The notes beneath the pieces are model-generated. The model did no database searches, was not told where the DNA came from, and was given only the letters and a program-made list of their open reading frames with translations. A stretch of DNA of 64,000 bases from Sabellastarte sp. h YS-2021. Its lineage: Eukaryota; Annelida; Polychaeta; Sabellida; Sabellidae. A program made the translations under genes and the position numbers. The stretch lies in the NCBI GenBank assembly GCA_964017235.1, contig OZ024930.1:151714221-151778220 (forward strand), written 5' to 3'. How positions within the stretch are numbered: the stretch's first letter is position 1; every line of letters begins with the position of its first letter. Below are positions 24,781 through 37,905 of this stretch, one piece after another.

Positions 24781-25142
24781 TACAGATTTCAACACCCAGT
24801 GCTGTCCTAAGATTCGACTCTGTGGTTGGGTGAAAGCTAACCACGTCACCCTTGTTCCTTGATTATACTAGAATATTAATTGACCTGTGCATTAATTTGA
24901 ATTGGGGTGACATTTCATGGAAACATAAAGTAATCCAATTGATTCAGTGCAGAATTTACACAATGATGACTTTCAGTGGCACTGAATGAGAATCCTGCAA
25001 AGCAATATATGAGTAGTACATATTTAATCTGAGCACTTTGTAACATACGATGTGTTGATCTATAAAAAAAATATGAAGCCTGCAGGACTCTACCTAACAG
25101 TTTGTAAAAGTAAAATATCAGCCTGTGTTTTTATAGGAGTTA

Positions 25143-25367
25143 GAGTAAGAAATCTAAAATTCGCCAGGAATCTAAAATTCGCCACCTCTAAAACCTTAGT
25201 TAATTTTATGAAGAAAATGATGTTTTTGTCTAAAAATTGGTATTTTTCAGTTCAAAAAGTCTTAATTTACCATACAGTCAACAAATCTCACCACAATTCA
25301 TTTATTTTATTAGTATTTTCACATGTGGCGAATTTCAGATATGTGGCGAATTTTAGATTTCTTACTC
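25143..25367. mobile_element. MITE, 225 bp, perfect 24-bp inverted repeats, TA target
   Basis: 25143-25166 (gagtaagaaatctaaaattc...) and 25344-25367 are perfect complements, flanked by TA at 25141-25142 and 25368-25369. A second inner pair (aaattcgccac / gtggcgaattt) extends the stem. Non-coding. Confidence 0.9.
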
Positions 25368-25369
25368 TA

Positions 25370-27504
25370 AAATATAAGCAGAAACTTTAGATTCCTGGTT
25401 TGCATGCAGAAATTTACCCAGTCATTTATTATGCATGTGCTACTTTGTGCCAGTATATCATGTACAGGCAGTAGGTATGCGCTTTTTCTGTTGAGTGGAT
25501 GCAATAAATCCATGCACCATATCAGAAAGTTGTTTTGTTACCACACTTTTTCAAACTGAAAGAGATCTGCTCAGTCCCTTTATTTGAACCTTATCACCAA
25601 CACTGCGCAAACTGAACTCCAAATTCTCTAAATTTTATGTTTTGTTCACAAATTTTCTATGCAGTATTTCCAGTAATAAAAGGCAAATCACCCTCAGGTA
25701 GATAAATTAGACAAAATTGTCAGTGTATTCAAGGAAACATTCCCAGTTCTAATTCTAACCAACTTTTATTGCACATTATCTGATAATTACCTCTAAGAAA
25801 AGCAAATATTGAGACAAACAAGAAAAGATTTTATTTCAACATCCAAAGATGAGAGAAAAAGTCAACACTACAAAGACTTATAGGGTAAACTAAAGTGTAT
25901 AGTGGATGGGTATTTTGAAAGAGATAAACTTAAATTAAATTTTGAAGGAGTAAATTAGAAGAGATTGAACAAAATCACATTTGCATATGTACATGGAAAT
26001 GTCGTGCCTCAAAAACATACTTTAGATTTCAGAAGGACTTTATTGATGACATCACACACATCCTATATTTACTTTAATGTTGGTTTGATTTAAATTACAA
26101 GTATGCTTATGCTGAAAATGAAAAATTGTTGTGTTTAAGTTTTGAAAAGATTGAGTTATTTTGAATTTGACGTAATTTACTGCATGAATTATGTTCAACT
26201 GTTGTTCCTGCATTGTGCGTTAGAGGGCTACATTTTGCCATAAATCTCTAAAGATGGAATATGTTTTTTATGCATGAAACGGGTATCAAAACTACATGTC
26301 ATATTCCAAATAAAATGCAGTGAAGCTGAAATTCTTTCATAGTGCAGGCGTCAGGAGGTATTGTTAATTTTTGAAGAAAGTTTTCAAACTGTGTGATTAA
26401 ACAGAAGACAGTGATGGAGACAGTTAATGAAGTTTACATGTTTTTTGTGAGAGAAAAGCAAATCTGGCAGAAGAAATCCAATTTTGAAATTCAGGCAAGA
26501 TTTCTTTTAAAAAGATCAAAACCTGAAGAAGTAACTGTGATGGCATTAGGTTATATAAAAAAGTACCAAAAGAGACAGTGCTGTATCTGAAATGCATTTG
26601 CTTGTGTGTGTGAACAAAAATACTCACAGAATCATGAACTGAATTCATGACACAGCAAAAGGGGCATTTGGGAATCATGGAACCCATGAGTGGGTATAAT
26701 GTTAGCTTGTTCGAAGGTGACAATATGCCTTGAGCCTGTAGGACTTAAGGTTAGAGATGGCGTTGTTATCTTGAGCTAAGGTAATATTGGGACATTCTGC
26801 CAGTATCTCCAACATGTTGTCATAAGTAACAGAACATGTGTTAACCAGTTGGCCACAGAGGTTGTATTGGTGTGTAGTAAGAAACAAATACATCTAAACA
26901 GTTCTATTTAAATTGGAACGGTAGAGTAGCTGTAATGTTGTGTAAACACATATCTATGTTGGCCATGTAGTTATGCGACTCAAAACATATTCCAATTGTT
27001 AGTAAATGGCAATGATTTCAAATATAAATTTAAATTAAGCAATTAAATTTTGGTCCAAATTTGGAGTTTCACAATGTCTGTAGGCATAAATTAAGAAAAT
27101 AATTTATATCTGTAAGCCACTTATCGAAGAAACATATAGTTGTTTAAGCTCCATGTCTGTAATAAAAGTCAGCTTATATCATAAACATAAGGTACTCATA
27201 AATATTTTGGAGGTATTTTTACATCAGTTATGACAGAGACAAGATATAAACAGTGCAAAGGATACATGATTCTACTTGGCAATTCCGCCAAAAACATATA
27301 ACATAAAATAGTGTCCAAATGAACCCAATATTATTTGGTATATTCAAATGTTATTGTATCAAGGTATTTAACATTTCCAGTAGTTAATATGAACATATAA
27401 ATCACACCAAATTTGTCTACTCCTTTTAAAATTCACAAAATCTTCATGAGACCATCTCTAGGTTGAACCAGGAATTATGTTTTTCCAGTCTTCAAATTTT
27501 AATT
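25370..27504. other. Intron, nothing recognised
   Basis: AT-rich unique-looking sequence. Open frames up to about 99 codons carry no recognised motif or paired splice sites. Confidence 0.4.
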
Positions 27505-27725
27505 TGGGGCTTTGCGGTGTGCTAAGTAATACACTCTCCCTCCAACTCTGAGGTTTGTGGTACAAACCCTTGATCCTATGTTGGAAAGTTGATAGTGGCT
27601 TTCCAATATCTGGCACTTTACAGTGTAGAATTTTGACCGACTGGTATATACTGGTTTCCTTTGCCCTTAAAACTACCAGCCCTAATATAACCTATACCAT
27701 GTGTTGAAAGCCAAATAAATCAAAT
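27505..27725 (+). mobile_element. SINE-like repeat, same family as 50.4 kb
   Basis: It has a tRNA-like head (gtgtgctaagtaatacactc, box B-like ggtacaaacccttgatcc), then tgttggaaagt, and the tail 'atgtgttgaaagccaaataa' followed by caaatcaa. The 50385-50580 copy has the same order of blocks. Confidence 0.6.
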
Positions 27726-30700
27726 CAAGTTTAAATCAGCAGGGATATGACATGGGAACAAATGCAGTCAGTGTCTCATTAGGAAATTCCAGAGTTGTCT
27801 TTTTCTGGTAACATGTGTTAAGTTTGAACTTTATCAAGATGCTTGTTTTTGCTTGAAATTTCTTTTGCTTGTTGAATGCCAGACTGCAGTGAATTGTAAG
27901 GCAACAAAAGATTAATTACATAGAGTGTTGTCACTTGTCAAGTTTCAATTTTTCATTAAGTTTTAAATACCCCCTCAGGCCTCAAATCTAGCTGAGTTTA
28001 TAAAACATATTTTGTGTATTTGTGTGGATCATGTAGCCTTGCTGAAGGCTCAAATTTCTTTGCAGTTAGGGAAAGTTTTCAGTTCAGATAATGGAGTTTC
28101 AGTTTCTATAATGTACTCATACATGTACTGACTTTTACAGTAGCTTACAGCTAAGAAAAAGTTTACAAGGCTCTCTGTCTGATACAGTTCTATCTCTTAA
28201 CAGGTATGAGTGCTTTATGAATACCAAATATCTGTGTGCATGTTTGAAGATATATCATGCAAAAATGAGCCTTAAGCAAGGCAATGGGTCATGTATAATA
28301 ATAGGTGACATTGAAAAAGTCTTGATCTTTGTCATTTTCTCATTTGTTATTGGTTGGAACTTGTGTCTTAAAATCTGAGAAGTAGTTGAAAAATTTCAAA
28401 ACCATTTGTATTTGTCAGTATTCAAAAATATATATTTTACTTTTTGTCAAGATTTCAATTAAATATTGTTGAAGGTTAATAAAAGAATCATGTACCATTG
28501 TGCTTTAATATTGTGTGGCTTAGTTTCAGCCAAATTATTTTATAGATTCACCAACTTTCTGTATTTGTATTTTTGTAGACATTTATATACTTCACAATGT
28601 TTTGTAAGTGGATATCACTTGTTTTTGACAAATAACAGCTGATTTGGGAAAAATGTAACATCTAAAACGACTTTAATTCCTGAAAAAAATATTGATGGTA
28701 GCAAGTGCTAACACTTTCCAACAATCTGTTTCAAAGGAAGGGTGCATTATTTATACATTTCCATAGAATCCAGTGAGAAAGAGTCTTCACCAAGCAAAAA
28801 GCTAGGGAGAAACAGGAATAAATTCCTTGTGAATATTTCAACATCTGCAGTCCATTTTGTCAGTGATAGTGTTGTCTGGAGTTGCAGAGTATAATTCTCA
28901 CGCATTGCATGACTGATGTGATAGGATGGACTGGAGTTCTGGCAGGGGTACATAAGAACTGATGCAAATGTCAAATTAACCAGGTTATTTTAGAATCTTG
29001 AAAAATTGTTCATCTAGGGAAAGTACACAAGAAACAGTCATTTTTATTTATGAGGTGTTTTTTTATATACAGCCCATATTCTATTTTGTAAGACATATTG
29101 TTTTAACAGGTTTGTAAAGTTGAAAAGGTGTAGTTAATGTACACCTGATTTGGTTCTAACTTATAGATAACTTATTTTACCTAATACAGTAGTTGCACTG
29201 CATAAATTATCCCCGTTCTTACTGAAGAGCCTTGGGTCACTAGTAGCTTCAGTGCTGTAAGCTCCTTACAACTTGTATAGATTTCCAATTTGGTTTCACT
29301 TTCACCAAAATTTGAATGGCAATGGTTGACAATATGGAGAATCTACTTGCAAAATAGAACTCACAATAATTCCAGTATTTCAGTTTTATGATATCACACC
29401 AGTTTTTTAAAGCAGTACATATATCCATTATTTTGACTATAACGATTTTACAGAGAATGAGAATATCTATTAGAATATCCCAGTCACTGTCTTTCTTGGG
29501 GAAGCCTCATCCATCAAGAGCATCCCTCAAATAAATGTGCGTGTAGACGATAATGGATATTGTCACCGGTCAGACAAGTGTTTAAAATATGTCAGAGGTA
29601 CCAGTGTAAAGAAACAAATAGTATGTTTGTATGTTCTGTGCCTTTTTCTTGACTACAAAATCAACAGGCTTCACAGTAGCCAGATTGATGAGTATTGATT
29701 GTGAGGACCAGTAGAAAACTAGCCAATTACAAATGTCTTTTCATGTTTGAACATTGAGAGATGAGAAGGGACGTCTTGCTTTCAGAGTGATACTTTCACT
29801 CCTGATGTTCTGATAAACAAGTTGTATACGCTATGGTAGTGGGTAAATCATTCCACAGTGTGGAAACCATATCAAAATAGGTGTAAATTATTGATTGTAA
29901 TATAGTGGTATATCCCTTTTAAATTAACTAATACATATTACAATTTTCATAACTAATTCCAAGACTTATAGTTTTATCAAAGGCTGTACAGTGAATACTA
30001 AATACTCAATTTCCTGTTAATAAATTCAGGTTCGTACTTTTTGGATCTGTTATTTCCGGTGCAACTCTTAATGCTTTAACAGCACAGACAACACTTGGGG
30101 GGAGGGGTGAGACTAAAATCTGAAAAAAAATTACCATTGTGGAGGAACCTCTACCAGGTATATATTTTTCTAATTTTGTTATAAAGGACATAAACATTAT
30201 TGTAGTCCTGGCATGTTAGAATATCACATACTTAGTACATGTCAAACAGCAAAAGTAGTCACTTTTCAGATGTGCAGTCCAAAATTTTCAACATATACAA
30301 ATATTCAGTGTGACTATCTGAAAATAGTTGGGTCATGCAATATATCAAACAATATAATATAAGAACCGACTTTTCTGCTGACAGAAATGATTCAGGAACC
30401 TCCCCAAATAGCCATTGTTATAGTTGCTGGGTGTTTTTGGTCAGATGTGCACAAATTTGGAGCAAATTCCTCTCTGTTTACAAATCACAGTTCCTGACTC
30501 TCTTCAGCACAAAATAATTTTCACAAATATAGTGAATGTTTCCCTGATATAACCCTGATGAATCTGCAAAATACAACAGAACTGATAATGAACTCATAAC
30601 ACCTGACAATGACATGGAGCAATAAGGATCTTGAATGTTCCTGAATGACAGAGCAACCAAAGAGAAAATCAACAAAATTGGCAACTTTTGGCACCTGCTC

Positions 30701-30839
30701 CTAAAAATTATGTGTAACAAACAATTTTAGAGAGCGATCAACACAAAAGAGAGCGATCAAAACTCCTTTTAATGCATCAATTTGAATTGATTTGGTTTAA
30801 CAGTGTTTTCAAAACATCGTGTAGGTCACAATTTGACAC
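27726..30839. other. Intron, nothing recognised
   Basis: About 3.1 kb of AT-rich sequence with no repeat, motif or cadherin-like frame that I can support. Confidence 0.4.
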
Positions 30840-30990
30840 ATAGTTGAGGGGATAGAGAGAAGGAGTCAATATTCTGGACTATTAGCACCAAGTAAGTGTC
30901 AACTTTCTGGACTGGGTCAAGATTAGAACCCACAATCTCAGAAGTTGAAGGTGAGTGTGGTACCCACTGCAACACCAACTGCTCTGATTG
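30840..30990 (-). mobile_element. SINE head, minus strand
   Basis: The minus strand reads a tRNA-like gagcagttggtgttgcagtgg (box A region) and gtgggttctaatcttgac (box B region, near ggttcnantcc). No conserved tail is seen, so it is truncated. Confidence 0.5.
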
Positions 30991-32025
30991 GTTGGCATTT
31001 TTCTTTCACTGTTTGGCAGAATTTGTTTGTTGTTGTGAAAAATGATAACATTTTTTGAATTGGATGATGATTTTCATCACCATGGAAACAGACCTCATTT
31101 AGCAGAATTATTGTCTATTTCTTGCATTTTCTTTTTTACATTACCATTTGTTTCCTCAGCGAGGCCTTTCAGATCTTTCTTATGAACTGGAGACCCTCGT
31201 AAGTAGAAGTAATCCAGGCAGTTTCTTCAGGTTTGTATTAAATAGGCTTAGAATCAGTCTTTATTGCCACAAAATCAAAGACTTAAGTGCCAAGTTACAG
31301 AGATAATGTATTAAAAATGCTACTTTTGAAATTGCTTGCCCAATAAACCCAGATTGAGTGAAATGAATTTTTTGGGTTCATTAAAAAAGCAATTCTGCAG
31401 GTTGTAAATCAAGATTCCATGTAGCTGCCTTTATAACGACTCGTATAATAAGAAGAGAAGCTTTTACAAATTCCCATCAGAAATCCCCTGGGTTTTCTGG
31501 GTCCAGAGAAGGCAATAATTGCTGGATTTGGAAGAAGAACCAAAAAAATCTTATCAAAGAAAACTTTTAAAATGTCACGTTTTCTATTTTTTCAGTGAAG
31601 GACATCATTTTAAAGATTTATACATGTATATACTTTTGTACAAGATCTTTGCTGATACAGTCAGACCATGTGTAAACAGGTTAAGCTGAATAATAAAAAA
31701 ATTAATCCTGTAAAGGTTTTAGAGAGAATAGACATTTGGGGCTGCCTGCGACTGCTTAATTTGTTTTGGATTTCACTGGAGGGGAAAAGTAATCAGAGAT
31801 ACAATAAATCACAGATACAAGGGAACTAGTCTGACAGAGGCACAGATTGAGTATTATATCCATGGAAGTGTCTCATATAATGTCCAGGAGAGGTATGACC
31901 TATTAATATTTTGATATCGGTCGCTAAAGCTTTGTTAAGTTCAATATTGATATTATAAATATATATTTTAATCCATTTCTACCAATTCCATTGTGGTAGA
32001 ATATCCAGATATTGTGGCAGCTTAT
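30991..32025. other. Intron; holds only the possible microexon
   Basis: AT-rich unique sequence apart from the candidate 39-nt exon at 31160-31198. Confidence 0.4.
31160..31198 (+). other. Possible 39-nt cassette microexon
   Basis: A long pyrimidine tract and tttcctcag (ending 31159) precede 39 nt that are followed by gtaagt at 31199. The 13 codons read RGLSDLSYELETL. Length and phase (0/0) would allow in-frame inclusion between exons 3 and 4. Read on through the donor, the frame continues VSRSNPGSFFRF, which loosely recalls the 'YS...NGFFRI' part of an EC repeat. Against it: insertion would interrupt strand B (VIR/VRATD). This is inference from splice signals only. Confidence 0.3.
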
Positions 32026-32968
32026 CATTGTTTTCACCCATGGTGTCCGGATGGGCGGGCGTCCGGGCGGGCGGTGGGAAATAGTTTGTCCGGGCTGTAT
32101 CTCAGAAACCGTAAGGTGTAGGAAGTTGATGCTTGGTAGGGGGTGTAGGTGTGCAACGTCATGGTCTGACCTTGATTTGACCTTTGACCTTGCCGTATTG
32201 ACCTTGAGTTTGAAAATCTTGTCCAGGCTATATCTCGGAAACTGTAAGGTGTAGGAAGTTGATACTTGGTAGGGACATTGGTTAGGGGGTGTAGTTGTGC
32301 AACGTCATAGTCTGACCTTGATTTGACCTTTGACCTTGCCGTAGTGACCTTGACCTATAAAATCTTGTCCAGGCTATATCTCGGAAACCATAAGGTGTAG
32401 GAAGTTTATACTTGGTAGGGACATTGGTTGAGGGTTTTAGGTGTGCCACGTCATGGTGTAACACTGATTGACCTTTGACCTTGCTGTATTGACCTTTAAA
32501 ATCTTTTTGCACCTTTGGGTCTGTCTGTTGATGCAGATTAAGCACTGTTAAAGTCATATTAGAATTCATTACGAATTTCCTTTTTTAAGTTCCCATTGTA
32601 ACAGATGGAATTTCATCAAGTGAGCCACAGGCTTTTCTCCAACACCACACATAAGCATTCATTGAATGTATTGCCACTTCTGTATGCATGGGTAATATTC
32701 AAAACATCCAAACCATAATTCGGCCATTTTTGGTTTACTGATAAATGCTGTCATTTTATTGTTGAATTGTCTTGTTTTAATACTTCATCTTTATATACAT
32801 TTCTTTTCCTTAGATATTATTTTCTCTACTTAAGCATTATTTGGACCTTAATATAATTTACACTGCTCTGAAAGTATCTTGAACTCTGTTACACTACTTC
32901 TATATCTCATGGTGTTGAAAAATATTTCCCCGGGCTGTGGGGTACGGGCATCTCTGATGCTATTTTTT
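32026..32968 (+). mobile_element. Element P-D: 5'-truncated copy of family P
   Basis: It begins inside the 5' block (ttgttttcacccatgg), carries about three monomers to about 32490 and has an intact 3' block: ggctgtggggt near 32934-32944 and the gcatc-tct-gatgc hairpin. The 5' palindrome is missing. Family G begins directly at its 3' edge. Confidence 0.78.
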
Positions 32969-33730
32969 TTTGGGTACACCCGCCCGTCATCGCCACTCAG
33001 CAAAATCAGCTGACCACAGAGGCTTGTAATGTTACACACGTTTGTACAATCAAAATGCAAGCTGATTAGATTTTGGGAGCAATCCGATGAAAATTGACTG
33101 ATTTATGAGTGATTTTCTCACAGGTACCAACCAGAAAGCTTAAAATTCATGTGAACCCCCCTATTATCTTCTTAAGTATTGCATTTAGAGCCATAAAATG
33201 TATTGTGAGGTAGTAGGAAACCATATATGGAGAGTCTAGAAAGCAAGTCAAATTTCCCCCCCTTGTAGGGATCAAACTGGGGTTGTAAAATAGCTGATTT
33301 TGACATTTTGCCTTATATCTCCTTTATTATTGCTTTTAGAGCTTTAGAGTGTATTAAGAGGTATTGGAGAACCATATGTGAAGAGTCTAGATAGCCGGTC
33401 AGGTTTACCCCCAGATCCCCCCATGGGTCAAACTGGGGTAAAAAAATAGCCGATTTTGTCTTTTTGCCTTGTATTTTTTTTATTCTTGCTTTTAGAGCTT
33501 TAGAATGTATTAAGTGGTATTGGGAAACCATATGTGAAGAGTCTAGATAGCCGGTCAGGTTTACCCCCAGATGCCCCCATGGGTCAAACTGGGGTCATAA
33601 AATAGCCGATTTTGTGTTTTTGCCTTATATCTGCTTTATTCCTGCTTTTACAGCTTTAGAATGTATTAAGACGTATTTGGAAACCTTATGTGAAGAGTCT
33701 AGATAGCCAGTCAGATTTACCCTCTGACCC
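32969..33730 (+). repeat. Family G array, left part, about 151-156-bp monomers
   Basis: A lead block (gggtacacccgcccgtcatc) is followed by about four monomers with 'gagtctagatagcc' near 33239, 33390, 33546 and 33702. Each has gggtcaaactgggg and a 'tatatctcctttattattgc' phrase. The array is interrupted at about 33730 by a LINE fragment. Confidence 0.78.
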
Positions 33731-33734
33731 CCCG

Positions 33735-34602
33735 GTGGCTCTGTTCTGAAATGGTTCACTTCCTACCTAACAGACCGTTACCAGTCAATAAAAATTGGTT
33801 CTACTTTGTCAAATCTTTGTAAATTCCTATTTGGCGTAGCCCAAGGTTCGGTCCTGGGCCCTTTGTTGTTCTCATTGTACACCACCCCCTCAGCTTGATT
33901 ATCGGTTAACATAAAGGAATAAAGTTTCATTTTTATGCAGACGACGGCCAAGTTTATGTGCATTTATCCCAGAAGAATGCATCTGCTGCCTTTGAACAAC
34001 TGAACAGATGCCTAAATGATTTTACAGAGTGGATGTCTACTAGTAAGCTCAAACTGAATCCTGACAAGACTGAGTTTATCATCTTTGGTTCGAAGAGACA
34101 AAGGGACAAGTTGAAAACTTGTTTTCCAATTGATATCATGGATAGTCCACTTTGCCTTGTTGACTCAGTCAGGAATTTGGGTGTATGGTTCCTTTCAGAT
34201 TTTTCCTTGTCTAAGTACGTTCAGAATGTCTGCAAAAGTTGTTTTGTCAAACTCTGTGATTTCAGACATGTCAGGCGGTTTCTTACTCATGATGTTTCTG
34301 TACTTGTGGCTAATGCTCTTGTTAGTAGTCGGTTGGATTACTGCAACTCACTTTTCAGGAGCCTCTCTAAGTTCAATCTATGCAAATTATAGTGTATCCA
34401 AAATAGTGCAGCCAGAATTTTTATCTAACACCAGTCGATACACCAGTATAACTCCTCTGCTTAAGATAAGAAATTGCATTGGCTTCCTGTTGAACAGCGC
34501 ATGGTGTTTAAGACAGCCACACTTGTTTACAAGTTTCTACACACAGTTTTTCCAAGGTATATTGCTCCATATCTTTCTTCCTACACCAGTTCTTACAGCA
34601 CC
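33735..34602 (+). pseudogene. Broken non-LTR retrotransposon reverse transcriptase (CR1/L2-like LINE)
   Basis: The translation gives [17 protein letters not shown], then [18 protein letters not shown], then, after a frameshift with stops near 33895-33925, FHFYADDGQVYVHLSQ. YADD is the catalytic palm motif. An open frame to 34392 follows with WMSTSKLKLNPDKTEFIIFG and RNLGVWF, then the thumb-region SSRLDYCNSLF. After a further shift come weak remains of the C-terminal 'HWLPV' region. The order and motifs match CR1/L2-clade LINEs. The endonuclease domain and 3' tail are absent. At least two frame breaks make it dead. Confidence 0.88.
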
Positions 34603-37600
34603 AGTTAGCTGACATTATGGGATCACTCTGCGGTGTCCGCGTCCGCGTGAACAACTTCTTCTCCAAAACTACAAGACCCAGAGACGTGCCGTTTTTTTTA
34701 AAAGATACCTTAACTATCGAGGATAATAAATCATAAAATTCATGCAGATCTGTCTGTTTGTCTGTTCCCCAGAGCCATTACAAGTGAGGTACCCCCACGC
34801 AAAGTGTGAAAATTTCAACACTTGATCACAATTTTCTCATTCACTATTAAAGGGATTTTTCTCTTATCTTGCATATATGTACTAGGCCACTAGTAAATTC
34901 ACTTGTGTGAGTGTCAGGCCAGGATCTTTCTCAATTATTTTTTTATGAAGTTTTAAAATAATTTTTAATGCATTAAAATTCATGAAATCATGCACTAAAT
35001 CACTTATAACTTGAAAAGTTTTGCATTTAGAACATTTTGTTAAAATATGTTATTCAGCTACTTTTTCCATAGCTACAACATGGTGAGTAACTTGGGTGTC
35101 TACCCCAATAGCTAAGTGAGTAATGGCTACATTCTGACTTTTCAATACCTTCCATAATGAGTAAAATCACTTATAACTTGAAAACTATTGCATTTAGAGA
35201 ATTTTGTATAAATATGTTCTTCACCTACTTTTGGGTCAGCTATAACATAGTCAAATTTCAGACCTGTAGCTCATTGCATAACTGAGAAATAGCTACTTTG
35301 AGGTTATCACTGTTGAGTAAATTGCTTGTAACTTTAAAACTATGCGTTTAGAGTATTTTGTTTGCATATGTTTTTCATGTATTTTTGGTCTGCTATAACA
35401 TAGTAAAATTGCAGATCTGTACCTCATTACATAACTGAGTAATAGCTATTTCTAGGTTCTCACTTTTAAATCTCACTTGTAAATCAGTTGTAACTTAAAA
35501 ACTATTGCATTTAGAGTATTTTGTTTAAATGTGTTGTTCACCTACTTTTAGGTCAGCTGTAACATAGTAAAGTTGCAGACCTGTAGCTGAGCAATAGCTT
35601 TTTTGAGGTTTTCTCTGGTGAGTAAGTCAGTTGTAACCTGAAAACTTTTGCATTTAGAGAATTTTGTTTTAATATCTTATTCATCTACTTTTGAATTAGC
35701 TATAACATAGTAAAATTACAGATGTGTAACTCATGGCATAGCTGAGTAATAGCTATTTTCATGTTCTCACTGTTGATTAAATCAGTTGTAACTTGAAAAC
35801 TATTGCATTAAAAGTAGTTTCTATAAATATGTTGTTCATCTACTTTTGGGTCAACTATAACATAGTAAAATTTCAGATCTGTAGGTCATGGCATAGCTGA
35901 GCAATGGCTACTTTAAGGTTCTCACTATTGAGTAAATCAGTTGTAACTTGAAAACTATTGCATTTAGAATATTTTCTTTAAATATTTGTTCACCTACTTT
36001 TGGGTCAGCTATAACATAGTAAACCTGTAGATCATTGCATAGCTGAGCAAGAGCTACTTTCAGGTTCTCACTGTTGACTAAATCGCTTGTAACTTGAAAG
36101 CTATTGAATATAGAGAATTTTGTATAAATATGTTATTTACCTACTTTTGGGTCAGCTACAGCATAGTAAAATTGCAGATGTGTAGCTCATGGCATAGCTG
36201 AGTAATAGCTGTTCTCAGGTTCTCACTGTTGAGTAAATCAGTTCTAACTTGAAAACTATTGTATTTAGAGTATTTTCTTTTAAATATGTTAACCTAAATT
36301 TGGGTCAGCTATAAGATAGTGAAATTGCAGACCTATATGTAATGGCATAGCTGAGTAATAGCTACTTTGAGGTTCTCACTGTTGAGTAAATCAGTTGTAA
36401 CTTGAAAACTATTGCGTTTAGAGTATTTTGTTTAAATATGTTGTTCATCTACTTTTGGGTCAGCTATAACATGGTAAAATTTCAGACCTTTAGATCATTG
36501 CATGTCTGAGCAGTAGCTACTTTCAGTTTTTCACTGTCACAGTAAATCAGTTGTAACTTGGGTCAGCTATAACATAGTAAAGTTGCAGACCTGTAGCTCA
36601 TTGCATGACTGAGCAATAGCTACTTTGAGGTTTTCTCTGTTGAGTTAATCAGTTGTAACGTGAAAACCATTGCATTTAGAGAATTTTGTTTAAATATCTT
36701 ATTCACATATTTTTGAATTACCTATATAGTAAAATTGTAGATGTGTAGCTCATGGTATAACTGAGTAATAGCTATTCTCAGGTTCTCACTGTTGAGTAAA
36801 TCAGTTTTAACTTGATAACTATTGCATTAAAAGTAGTTTATATAAATATGTTGTTCATCTACTTTTGGGTCAACTATAACATAGTAAAATTGCAGACCTG
36901 TAGGTCATGGCATAGCTGAGCTAAGAGCTACTTTGAGGTTCTCACTGTTGAGTAAATTAGTGGTAACTTGAAAACTATTTCATTAGAATATTTTGTTTAA
37001 ATATGTTGTTCATATACTTATTTGTCACCTATAACATAGTGTAATTGTAGACCTGTAGCTCTTTGCATAGCTGAACAATACCTACTTTTAGGTTTTCACT
37101 GTTCAGTTAAACAGTTGTAACTTGAAAACTGTTGCATTTACAGCATTTTGTTTAAATATGTTATTAACTTACTTTTGGGTGAGCTATAAAATAGTAAAAT
37201 TGCAGACCTGTAGCCCCTTACATAGCTGAGTAATAGCTACTTTCAGGTTCTCGCTGTTGAGTAAATCAGTTCTAACTTGAAAACTCTTGCAATTACAGTA
37301 TTTTTTAAGTATGTTATTCACCTACTTTTGTGTGAGCAATACCATATTAAAGTTGCAGCCCTTTAACTGATTGCATAGCTGAGCAAAAGCTACTTTGAGA
37401 TTCTCACTTTTGAGTAAATCAGTTGTTACTCAAAAACTATTGCATTTGCAGTATTTTTTTAAATATGTTTTTAACCTACACTTCACACCTGAACAGTTAC
37501 CTTGTTACTTTACATCTGAATACCATTTTCCAGGGCATAACTTTTGTGTCCTTTTCTTCTGTCACTTGTACTCTGAAACTCAAAACACACAGTCAGCTGA

Positions 37601-37625
37601 CACAGAGCCCATTCACGGGCACTGA
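34603..37625 (+). mobile_element. Element F2: older copy of family F
   Basis: It starts gttagctgacatta, followed by the 5' block with actctgcggtgtccgcg, then about fifteen diverged 155-bp monomers (34980-37450) with several indels. It ends cagtcagctgacacagagccc, hairpin remnant cccattcacggg, and gattgcttg before ttt. There are no E-type monomers. It lies between a LINE fragment and the resumed G array, so it inserted after the G array formed. Confidence 0.82.
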
Positions 37626-37905
37626 TTGCTTGTTTGCCTTATATCTTCTTTATTCTGGCTTTTAGTGCTTTAGAATGTATTAAAAAGGTATTGGGAAACC
37701 GTATGTGAAGAGTCTAGATAGCTGGTCAGATTTACCCCCTGATCCCCCTTTTTGCCTTGTATCTCCTTTATTATTGCTTTTACAGCTTTAGAATGGATTT
37801 CATATTAGGAGAGTCTGGATAGCCGGTCAGATTTACCCCCCTGACCCCCTCTTATGAGTCAAATTAGGGTCATAAAAGAGCAGATTTTGTGTTTTTGCCT
37901 TATAT
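37626..37905 (+). repeat. Family G array, right part
   Basis: After F2 the G monomers resume (gccttatatcttctttattc..., gagtctagatagctggtcag) for about two units to 37905. This shows that the LINE fragment and F2 sit within one former array. Confidence 0.75.

Noticed and set aside
34130..34612. 160-codon open frame
   Set aside because: It is a shadow frame of the LINE reverse transcriptase read one base off; the real frame holds YADD and LNPDKTEF.
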